Positions 8,990 to 16,897 of a DNA stretch of 64,000 nt are shown one piece after another. Positions within the stretch are counted from its first letter, which is position 1. Each line of letters starts with the position of its first letter. The DNA lies in the NCBI RefSeq assembly GCF_024623455.1, contig NZ_JANIPJ010000016.1, forward strand, positions 62,001 to 126,000. The letters are read 5' to 3'. The notes under the pieces are model-generated. The model ran no database searches. It was not told the DNA's origin and saw only the letters and a list, made by a program, of their open reading frames with translations. This DNA comes from Paenibacillus soyae (lineage in GTDB: Bacteria > Bacillota > Bacilli > Paenibacillales > Paenibacillaceae). The position numbers and the translations under genes were made by a program.

Positions 8990-11821
8990 TCAGTGATCGT
9001 CATATACGATATTCACGTAGACGACAACCTTCTTATCCGGACTGTAATCCATGTCCGTATGCCCCTTAACCCTCCACTTAACCGTGTAGCCTTCGGGTAC
9101 CTCGGCTGTACTGTACTCGGTACCATCCGGGAGTTTCGTCGTATTTTCCGGCAATCGGTTACCCCCGCCGTCCAAGATCTCCAGACTAAGGTCATAATCT
9201 TCCCCTTCCGGCGAAACCATGGATACCTTGACGACGCCATGGAACCCTTCAGGGGGGCTCCAAGAACCGCTCAGCTCCTGTCCAGGAGACGAAATGTACC
9301 CGTGATACAACGAATACTCATAATAGGAATCGTCGGCTTGATAAGAGACGGAGTCGGCAAGCTGGAGCTGATTCAGATCAATCTGATACAGCGAACCGCC
9401 GTCCACACGGTACCATACGCCATCTCGGTAGTGCAGCTCGCCTGGACCGCTGAAAGAATGCAGCAGTTTGCCATCCTGGGCGGAATAGAGGTAGGTCGTA
9501 TCTTGAAACGTGTACGCGACCGTGCCGTCCGGTCCCAACTGCTTGAGGGAGAGAGGAACGCCAGTCAACTGCCACCATTTGGGGGCCGTATACACTTGTT
9601 TCTTCTCGCCTTCCGGCGACCGGACGTTCAAGGTCCAACGCTCGATTTCCTTCTTGTATTCCTTGTAGGCAATCCATCCATTATGAATCTGGTACGAAGT
9701 TCTCGGGTCGGTCGAATAATGATCCCCATTCTCGATAGGGTTCAAGGCGATCTCGGTAACCTGGCCATCGGCGCCGCGAACTTGGAGCGACCACTTCGCG
9801 TAAACACCTTGCTCCGTGTATGCATTGTAGAGTATGTTTGTTCCGTCCGTCAAAGGCCCGTTGTATACATAGGGATACCCGGCCGGAGAAGGATTAAACG
9901 TCGTGAACGTATCGTCGGCGAGGTGGCGGCGAATGCCATTATTGTACTCGTAAACGAGCGTTCCGTCAGCCGACAGATCGAACGAGTTCCTCGTGCTAAA
10001 AAACGCATTCGGCAAGTAACGGGACTCCTTCGTCTTCACATTCACAACGTTGCTGCGGGATACCGCGAAATTCCCTTTTACTTCGTACGGGCTCTCACCG
10101 GCCCAGCTATGGCGAACCGTCCCGCCCTCCCAATAATGAGTCCCGGCGCCGGATGAATACACAACGCCGTCAGCGGATAGCTTAGCCGTACGAATGGTGT
10201 GCTTGGAACCGTTGGCGTCGTATACCTTTTCCGTGCTTTTATCGACGCGGTTGTACAGCCAAAGCGATTCATCGCCCGTCTCTTTCCACAAAATGCGGTT
10301 TTGGTCTAGGTCGAGAATGGTCCCGTTAATCCGGTAAAGCAGCGCTTCTCCTTTTGGTACGGGGTGATTTGCCGCAGTCGTGACGACCTCTTCTTTTTTC
10401 ACGCTTTGGTTGCCTTCGGTATCGACGGCGACCAGTGAAAAGAGGTATGTCGAGTTTGACGACAACCCATTCGCTTCATAGGTGTTCACGTCCCCGTTCA
10501 AGGAAGCCAGCAGCGTGTTGTCTTGGTAGACTAAGTACTTGTCTATACCTGTCTCGTCTGCGGCGTGCTGCCAATTCAGCTGCACGCTGTTATTGGTCAC
10601 ATCGGTAATCGCCAGCACGTCGTACCCAGGCCACTCTGGCGCTATAGGAATCGCAACTCTTACGGGAGTAGAACGATTTATCGTAGTTCCGTCACCGAGC
10701 TGGCCGGCATTATTAGCCCCCCACGCCCAAATGGTCCCGTCGCTTTTCACCGCCACACTATGCGAACCATCATTCGTCCCGATGGAGGACACCGAATCGA
10801 GCCCGGATACTTGAACGGGGGAAGAACGATTAGTTGTGCTTCCATCGCCCAGTTGCCCGGAAGCGTTATGGCCCCACGTCCAGACGGTTCCATCGCTTTT
10901 GAGCGCCAAAGAATGCGAAGAGCCCGCGGCGATGGCCGTCACCGAACCGAGATTGGTTACCTGAACGGGGGTAAAACGGTTTGTTGTGCTCGCATCGCCC
11001 AATTGCCCGGAACTATTATGCCCCCACGCCCAGACGGTTCCGTCGCTTTTGAGTGCCAAACTATGCGAATAACCTGCCGCGATGGCTACCACCGAATCGA
11101 GACCCTGGACTTGAACGGGAGTATGACGGTAAGTGGTTGTGTAGGGCCCGTCGTTGAAGGTCAAGCCGCCAGGCACACCATGTTGGCCGGAGTCGTTGTT
11201 CCCCCACGCCCAGACGGTTCCGTCGCTTCTAAGCGCCAAGCTATGGAGATGGCCCGCGGCAATGTCGACTACCGAATCGAGGCCCTGTACTTGAATAGGG
11301 GTATGAACCTCTGTGCTTTCATCGCCCATAGTCCACTCTCCGTCGCCAAGTACACCATGGATACTCCACCCCCACGCCCATACCGTCCCATCGTTTTTTA
11401 CCGCCAAATTATGCTGATGCCCTGAAGCAATGGCGACCACGGCGCTAAGATTCGTTAAATGAACGGGAGAAGAACCGGTTGCTCCGTCCCATGACCAGAC
11501 GGAACCGTCGCCTATGAGTGCCAAACTATACGAAGAACCCGCCGTGATGTCTGCCGCAAAATCGAGAAACTCCATTTGAACCGGCGTATAATGAGGGTCT
11601 GTCGTGCTTCCATCGGTGCTATAGTTGCTTCCCCACGCCCAAACCGTTCCGCCCTTTTTGATAGCAAGAGTATGATCCGTTCCTCCTGAAACCATCCTTG
11701 CTCCCGAATCCCAACTCTCTACTGCCAACTCGGAACCGGCCTCAGCGGCTGCTGCCTGATAAGGTACAAGCAACGTCGGCAAAAGAAAGGCGCAAACGAA
11801 AAGCATAAACCGTCGTTTCAT
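8990..11821 (-). CDS. Secreted RCC1-repeat and FN3 protein
   Basis: The 943-residue protein begins with a clear signal peptide (MKRRFMLFVCAFLLP...AAAAEAG). About seven RCC1 repeats follow (residues about 35-390), each with a core like SHSLALKSDGTVWAWG, and would form a beta-propeller. An FN3 domain (about 400-490) and a 450-residue region with WD- or TolB-like propeller character come next. The start follows GGGAG. RCC1 propellers usually bind proteins or surfaces; no catalytic motif is visible. It has no SLH, LPXTG or lipobox, so it is probably released or loosely wall-associated. Its own role is unknown. The gene stands alone and points away from the AraC gene's 3' end. Confidence 0.8.
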   Translation of the reverse strand: MKRRFMLFVCAFLLPTLLVPYQAAAAEAGSELAVESWDSGARMVSGGTDHTLAIKKGGTVWAWGSNYSTDGSTTDPHYTPVQMEFLDFAADITAGSSYSLALIGDGSVWSWDGATGSSPVHLTNLSAVVAIASGHQHNLAVKNDGTVWAWGWSIHGVLGDGEWTMGDESTEVHTPIQVQGLDSVVDIAAGHLHSLALRSDGTVWAWGNNDSGQHGVPGGLTFNDGPYTTTYRHTPVQVQGLDSVVAIAAGYSHSLALKSDGTVWAWGHNSSGQLGDASTTNRFTPVQVTNLGSVTAIAAGSSHSLALKSDGTVWTWGHNASGQLGDGSTTNRSSPVQVSGLDSVSSIGTNDGSHSVAVKSDGTIWAWGANNAGQLGDGTTINRSTPVRVAIPIAPEWPGYDVLAITDVTNNSVQLNWQHAADETGIDKYLVYQDNTLLASLNGDVNTYEANGLSSNSTYLFSLVAVDTEGNQSVKKEEVVTTAANHPVPKGEALLYRINGTILDLDQNRILWKETGDESLWLYNRVDKSTEKVYDANGSKHTIRTAKLSADGVVYSSGAGTHYWEGGTVRHSWAGESPYEVKGNFAVSRSNVVNVKTKESRYLPNAFFSTRNSFDLSADGTLVYEYNNGIRRHLADDTFTTFNPSPAGYPYVYNGPLTDGTNILYNAYTEQGVYAKWSLQVRGADGQVTEIALNPIENGDHYSTDPRTSYQIHNGWIAYKEYKKEIERWTLNVRSPEGEKKQVYTAPKWWQLTGVPLSLKQLGPDGTVAYTFQDTTYLYSAQDGKLLHSFSGPGELHYRDGVWYRVDGGSLYQIDLNQLQLADSVSYQADDSYYEYSLYHGYISSPGQELSGSWSPPEGFHGVVKVSMVSPEGEDYDLSLEILDGGGNRLPENTTKLPDGTEYSTAEVPEGYTVKWRVKGHTDMDYSPDKKVVVYVNIVYDDH

Positions 11822-11959
11822 CCAGCTTCACTCCCATCTCTAATCTACCTTAAATCTACCATATTACGGAAATCTGTTAATCTGCTAGTTGCACTATAGA
11901 AATATGGTACATTTGTCATAAGATGGGGTTATGAGCATTCAAACAAAACTTCTCGTTTT

Positions 11960-12064
11960 CTAGCATTCGGCCCCTGTCGGCTCATTGGTGAACATGCGTT
12001 TGTACTCTTTAGGTCCCAACATCTCGGCTGAAACGGGAGCGATTGGATCACCCCAATTATTAAC
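11960..12064 (-). pseudogene. Possible remnant of a C-terminal coding sequence
   Basis: Just downstream of the AraC stop on the same strand, a different frame reads NNWGDPIAPVSAEMLGPKEY then KRMFTNEPTGAEC and a stop. Codon use looks protein-like and there is no start for it. It could be the decayed tail of a lost gene, an alternative frameshifted end of the AraC protein, or chance. The rest of the gap (11822-11959) holds only the RCC1 gene's upstream region. Confidence 0.22.
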
Positions 12065-12911
12065 CGTGCCGCTTGCGGAATTGAAGCGGGGTCGTACCGG
12101 TGATCTTCTTGAACGTTTTATTAAAGTGGGCAATATGCTCGAAGCCGGCTTGCTCCGAGATGAGTTGTACGGATTCCCGGCCGTTCACAAGCATCTTCTG
12201 GGCTTCCCGAATCCGCACAACCTGCAGATATTCGCGGAAGTGGAAGCCCGTCAGCTTGGAGAATAGCCGGCTGAGGTAGGAAGGACTTATAAAAAAATGT
12301 TTGGCTACTTGCTCCAGCGTGAGCTTCTCGTAATAGTTCGCTTTGATATATTGGGCGATTTCCGAAATTTTCTGGTGCATCGGATGCTCATTCTCGAGCG
12401 ACGCTTGGTGATGCAGCGCGATTTCGATTCGGTGAAGGCGAATGAGCAATTCGTTCATCATGGAACGAATGAGCGAAGAGTAGTGCGGCTGCTCCGCCTC
12501 GCATTCTTTAAGCATCGAGCGCAGCAAGCGTTCGATCTCCGGCTGGTCCTTGAGCGGAATCCGCATCAGTCTGGATGCTCCTCCGTCTAACAGCCGTGCT
12601 ACTTCGGCATCCCCCTGTTCGATGAAGCTTCTGGAGAAGCCGATCAGAACCCGTTCGAAATTCGGCTTATCCGTGCTTGCGGTCGAATGCAGATCATGCG
12701 GGCGGACGATCATCATATCGCCTTTCCTGACGGTGAACACTTTATCGTCCATGAAGTAGACTCTCTCTCCGTCCAGCAAGTAATACAGCTCGAAAAAAGG
12801 ATGCTCGTGAGGACGGGGCATGCTGCTCGAGCCGTTCCGCGACATGTATTGAATCGTAAAGTCCTGCTCTCCGACTTGGTATTTGGGATGCTGCCGCTCC
12901 TTCAACTTCAT
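12060..12911 (-). CDS. AraC family transcriptional regulator with cupin sensor domain
   Basis: This 283-residue cytoplasmic regulator has an N-terminal cupin-like sugar-sensing fold (about 10-150) with HEHPFFELYYLL. Two helix-turn-helix motifs at about 185-283 include LTLEQVAKHFFISPSYLSR and the AraC signature ending TGTTPLQFRKRHG. A GTG three bases upstream (12914) is also in frame, but ATG at 12911 is preferred after GAGG with suitable spacing. It is divergent from the mannanase gene, so it likely controls that gene or locus in response to a mannan-derived sugar. Two stop codons in tandem close the frame. Confidence 0.88.
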   Translation of the reverse strand: MKLKERQHPKYQVGEQDFTIQYMSRNGSSSMPRPHEHPFFELYYLLDGERVYFMDDKVFTVRKGDMMIVRPHDLHSTASTDKPNFERVLIGFSRSFIEQGDAEVARLLDGGASRLMRIPLKDQPEIERLLRSMLKECEAEQPHYSSLIRSMMNELLIRLHRIEIALHHQASLENEHPMHQKISEIAQYIKANYYEKLTLEQVAKHFFISPSYLSRLFSKLTGFHFREYLQVVRIREAQKMLVNGRESVQLISEQAGFEHIAHFNKTFKKITGTTPLQFRKRHG

Positions 12912-13278
12912 CACCTTCCTCTACACGTTAGTTTAATTGTTTACACCTATAGCACACAACAAAAAAAGCAAAGTTTATTTCAAAACTTGCATCTTGAAGT
13001 AAGGAATTAAGTGCTGGCATTCTTAGAAGTGAAATAAGCTCTGCCTAATCCTCGGACTGGCAAGGTCACATATGCTTTCGAACAACATCGTCGAAGCCTA
13101 TGAGTTAGGGATGACATTGCTGGCCGGCTCTATCTCTCCGTCCTAACAAAAACGTAAAATTTGTTATCTAAGTTTAAAAACAAATTCATAACAAAATTAT
13201 TTTTTCTTATTGTGTTTGAAAGCGGTTTATATTAAGATGGCTTTGAGCAATGAGTCGAAAATCCAAGGAGGGATAGGG
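12912..13278. promoter_or_regulatory. Divergent regulatory region between AraC and mannanase genes
   Basis: This 367-bp stretch has no gene. Its right half is very AT-rich. It contains AACAAA at 13145, 13179 and 13190, and the first forms a dyad with TTTGTT at 13160-13165. Spacings of 34 and 11 bp are near whole helical turns, as expected for AraC-type half-sites, but this is inference. On the leftward strand a TATAGG -10-like box lies near 12945-12960. A cre-like site is at 13216-13230. Confidence 0.45.
13216..13230 (+). promoter_or_regulatory. cre-like CcpA site before the mannanase gene
   Basis: TTGAAAGCGGTTTAT matches the cre consensus WTGNAANCGNWNNCW at all but one position. It lies about 50 bp upstream of the chosen mannanase start. 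This suggests repression when preferred carbon sources are present. Confidence 0.5.
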
Positions 13279-16200
13279 GTGTTTGTAAAGGATAAGCGTC
13301 TTTTTTCTGCATTCATGTGTATGGTATTATTATTCAGTCTGTTAGGTTCGTTAGGTAATCGCGATGTCGTTCGTGCGTCGGAAACCAAAACCGATCTGGT
13401 GATCGATTTTGAAGACGGAACTGCCGGAGGCTGGCAGAGAGGCTGGGGAGAAGGCTTCGACGGAGACAAGGAGCCTGCGGTCAGCGATGACTTGGCGGAA
13501 GCTGGCAATACGTATTCCCTACGGGTCGATACGGCTTTTAGCGGTGCCGGCTGGGAAGAGGCGGCTATCCGGATGTATTCGGCTGAAGCGCTGGGAAGCT
13601 ACGAGAACTTATCCTTTGACGTCTATGTTCCCTCGTCCTTCGGAGGCGCGTTCGTTCTGGCTGCCGCGATGAATGGGGAGTGGAGGGATCTCGGAATGAG
13701 TAACCATGACATAACGACAGCCCCGAAAACGACCATTAACGGTCAGGCCTATGCAGTCATCTCCGAAACCGTGGCGATACCGGCGGAATCGACCCAGAAG
13801 GAGCTCGTGATCAAGCTCGCCAAAAATTCTCTTGTGGACTACGAAGGCCCCATCTATGTGGACAATGTCCGCCTACAGGCAAGAACGTCGGTAGAGACGC
13901 CGCCTGGCGATACGGCGGACAGTGTGAAGGTCGGCTATGCGGACGCTGTTCTGGAGGGATACGGAATCGAGAAGAGAGAAGGTCCCGTCAAGGAGAACGA
14001 AGATGCGCTTTATGACGGCGACGGCTACATCTCCTACTTCTTCGCCGAAGATGCGGGCGCTGCCGAGCCGGTCGGCAACGCTACGTTCACGGTGGACGCC
14101 GAAGAGGCGGGGTTGTATAAGCTCAGCGTCGGCTACTACATTCCGGAAGGCTATGGCGGCAAAGCAACCGGAATCCAGGTCAATGGCACGGGAACGGGAG
14201 AGTTGATGCTGGACGCTCCGCCTGCCGGGACGGTGCGCGCGGAGAAGATGGTCAGCAAGGTGATGCTGAACGCCGGCAGTAATACGGTCAAAATTACGCG
14301 AGGCTGGGGCTACTATGGCATCGAGTATATCAAGGTCGAACCGGCCGCGGCGAATGCCGCTGGCGACAAGCTGGAGGCGGAGGACGGCATGATGACGGGA
14401 GGCGTATCGATCGGGGGCGCCGGGACGGGCTATTCCGGCGAGGGATATGCAGCCTTCCAGCAGACGGGCTCCCTTGTTCTAACATACAATGCTCCTTCGG
14501 CCGGCATGTACGACATCGTCGTCGGTTACAGCTCGCCGAACGGAGAGAAGAAGACGAGCATGGTCGTTAACGGACAAACGACGGAGATTACGTTCTCCGA
14601 AACCGCGAATTTCATTGAGGTTTCCGCCGGCAAAGCCCTGATGGGCGAAGGGGAGAACACGATCGAGTTTTTGCCGAATTGGGGCTGGTACAATATCGAC
14701 TATGTTAAGCTGACTGCCGCGTCCCAGGAGGTTGGCCATGACGTAACAGGCATCTTGACGAATCCGAATGCGACGGCGGGGGCTAAGGCTCTGATGTCCT
14801 ACCTGGCAAGCCAATACGGCCATAAGATTATTGCGGGGCAGCAAACGATCGAGGATGTCGAATGGATTAAGCAGCAGACAGGCAAATACCCGGCTTTATT
14901 TTCTACCGACCTAATGGATTATTCCCCTTCGCGAGTCGAGAACGGCGCGACGTCGAACGAGGTGGAGAAGATGATCGACTGGTACAATCGGGGCGGTATC
15001 GTGGCGCTTTGCTGGCATTGGAACGCGCCGAAGGGAATCGGCGGCGACGAGCCCGGCAATGAATGGTGGAGAGGCTTCTATACGGAGCACACCACCTTCG
15101 ATGTAGAATACGCGCTTCAAAATCAGGACTCGGAGGATTACCGGCTTCTCATTCGGGACATCGACGCGATAGCCGTGCAGCTGAAACGACTGCAGAATGC
15201 AGGCGTACCCGTGCTTTGGCGTCCGCTGCACGAGGCGGAGGGCGGCTGGTTCTGGTGGGGCGCGAAGGGGCCGGAGGCAACGAAGCAGCTGTGGAATCTG
15301 ATGTATGACCGGCTAACCAACCATCACGGCCTGAACAATCTCATATGGGTATGGAATTCCGAGAAGCCGGAGTGGTATCCGGGCGACGAGGTCGTCGATA
15401 TCGCGAGCGTCGATATTTACAATCCGGCCGGCGATTATAACCCGAGCATCGCGAGGTACGAAGGTCTGGTCTCCTTGGTGGACGATAAGAAGGTCGTAGG
15501 GCTGGCGGAGAACGGTCCGATTCCGGATCCGGATCTGCTGCAGGCGTACGGCGCCGACTGGAGCTTCTTCAGCACCTGGGCCGGGAGCTTCATCAATGAC
15601 GGCAACACGAATACAGTAGAGCATTTGAACAAGGTTTATCATCACGATTATGTCGTGACGCTCGACGAGCTTCCGTCGGATTTGTATGGATCCGCACCTC
15701 CAGGGGGAAGCGTGATTCACGGCGGCAACCAGGCCCAAGCAGGCGTTAAGGGACGAATCGAGTTGGATGGCTCGAGGCTTGCGGAGGAGCTAGGCAAGCT
15801 GAGCGGCCTGCCTGCCGAAGAGCAGCAATACGTCATTGAGGTCCGCGATACCGATACGGCGGAAGTGATCCTTCCGGCGTCGGCGCTTTCGTCTGCAGCG
15901 GATATAATGCCGAATATAACCATCGTCATTCAGGCGGATACGGCCTCGTACCGGCTTCCGATTCATCTGATCGATGTCGACGCCATTGCGAAACGGATGG
16001 GAGTGGAAGCCTCGGAGGTTCGCATTGCGGTCAAAATCGAAAAAATAGGGGAGCGGGAAGCGGAGGCCATTCAAACCCGGATCAAGATTTCCGGCGTTTC
16101 ATTCATCGGCGACATGATCGAGTTCAGCCTAACGGCCGAATCGGATGAGGCGTCCATTGCAATAAACGATTTCGGCAGCACCTATGTCTCCCGTACGATC

Positions 16201-16863
16201 GAGCTTCCTCAAACGACAAGCAACAAGCTGACGGCGGTCGTGCTTGAGCCGGCGACAGGCGGTATGAGCTTCGTGCCCGCGTTATTCGAGGAAGCCGGCG
16301 GGAAAACCATCGTTACGATCAAACGGAACGGGAACAGCATGTATACCGTTGTTGGGCTCGATAAATCGTTTGCCGATCTAGAGGGCCACCCGGCGAAGGA
16401 GATCATCGAATTCATGGCAAGCAAGCTTGTCGTACAAGGAATAGACGACGAACGTTTTGCGCCGGACCGCTCGATTACGCGTGCCGAGCTTGCGGCGCTA
16501 GTCGCTAGAGCGCTTGGTCTGACGCCCAAGCCTGAATCGGCCAAATTCCCCGACGTGGCGAGCGAGCATTGGTACGCTGGAGCAGTCGGAGCCGCGCGTG
16601 AAGCGGGGATTCTGCTGGGGTACGGAGACGGCACATTCAAACCGGACGCTCCCGTCACGCGGGAACAGATGGCGTTTATTCTCGCTAGGGCCGCCGCATT
16701 CGCGGGCGAAGAGTCGATACCAACGGCAAACCAAGCATGGGCAGCCGGACTAATGCAGGGAATAATGGCAAACCGAATTTCTCCGGTAAAAACGGTAAAT
16801 CGGGCCGAGGCGGTTGATCTGATGAAGCGGCTGCTCGTGCATGTAGGCTTTGTTAATGCCTAA
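13279..16863 (+). CDS. GH26 beta-mannanase with CBM27, CBM35 and SLH domains
   Basis: This is a secreted, surface-anchored endo-beta-1,4-mannanase of 1194 residues. I chose GTG at 13279 because AAGGAGGG lies 6 nt upstream and a signal peptide starts there; upstream in-frame ATG or TTG codons lack a ribosome site. Domains are CBM27-like (about 38-200), CBM35-like (about 218-355), a second CBM35-like (about 365-480) and GH26 (about 488-790). LWRPLHEAEGGWFWWG carries the acid/base Glu and VVGLAENGPIP the nucleophile Glu. A domain of about 190 residues (818-1030) shared with the giant lyase and three SLH domains end the protein. It makes manno-oligosaccharides outside the cell. The downstream GH36 gene and ABC importer suggest galactomannan use. 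Confidence 0.9.
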   Translation: MFVKDKRLFSAFMCMVLLFSLLGSLGNRDVVRASETKTDLVIDFEDGTAGGWQRGWGEGFDGDKEPAVSDDLAEAGNTYSLRVDTAFSGAGWEEAAIRMYSAEALGSYENLSFDVYVPSSFGGAFVLAAAMNGEWRDLGMSNHDITTAPKTTINGQAYAVISETVAIPAESTQKELVIKLAKNSLVDYEGPIYVDNVRLQARTSVETPPGDTADSVKVGYADAVLEGYGIEKREGPVKENEDALYDGDGYISYFFAEDAGAAEPVGNATFTVDAEEAGLYKLSVGYYIPEGYGGKATGIQVNGTGTGELMLDAPPAGTVRAEKMVSKVMLNAGSNTVKITRGWGYYGIEYIKVEPAAANAAGDKLEAEDGMMTGGVSIGGAGTGYSGEGYAAFQQTGSLVLTYNAPSAGMYDIVVGYSSPNGEKKTSMVVNGQTTEITFSETANFIEVSAGKALMGEGENTIEFLPNWGWYNIDYVKLTAASQEVGHDVTGILTNPNATAGAKALMSYLASQYGHKIIAGQQTIEDVEWIKQQTGKYPALFSTDLMDYSPSRVENGATSNEVEKMIDWYNRGGIVALCWHWNAPKGIGGDEPGNEWWRGFYTEHTTFDVEYALQNQDSEDYRLLIRDIDAIAVQLKRLQNAGVPVLWRPLHEAEGGWFWWGAKGPEATKQLWNLMYDRLTNHHGLNNLIWVWNSEKPEWYPGDEVVDIASVDIYNPAGDYNPSIARYEGLVSLVDDKKVVGLAENGPIPDPDLLQAYGADWSFFSTWAGSFINDGNTNTVEHLNKVYHHDYVVTLDELPSDLYGSAPPGGSVIHGGNQAQAGVKGRIELDGSRLAEELGKLSGLPAEEQQYVIEVRDTDTAEVILPASALSSAADIMPNITIVIQADTASYRLPIHLIDVDAIAKRMGVEASEVRIAVKIEKIGEREAEAIQTRIKISGVSFIGDMIEFSLTAESDEASIAINDFGSTYVSRTIELPQTTSNKLTAVVLEPATGGMSFVPALFEEAGGKTIVTIKRNGNSMYTVVGLDKSFADLEGHPAKEIIEFMASKLVVQGIDDERFAPDRSITRAELAALVARALGLTPKPESAKFPDVASEHWYAGAVGAAREAGILLGYGDGTFKPDAPVTREQMAFILARAAAFAGEESIPTANQAWAAGLMQGIMANRISPVKTVNRAEAVDLMKRLLVHVGFVNA

Positions 16864-16897
16864 ATCTTCATACACAACAAAAGGGAGAGCAGAAAAA

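Noticed and set aside
8993..10156. 387-codon rightward frame opposite the RCC1 gene
   Set aside because: It is fully antisense to the RCC1 protein gene and shows no family motifs.
11985..12266. 93-codon rightward frame across the AraC 3' end
   Set aside because: Antisense to the AraC gene for most of its length, without a ribosome site.
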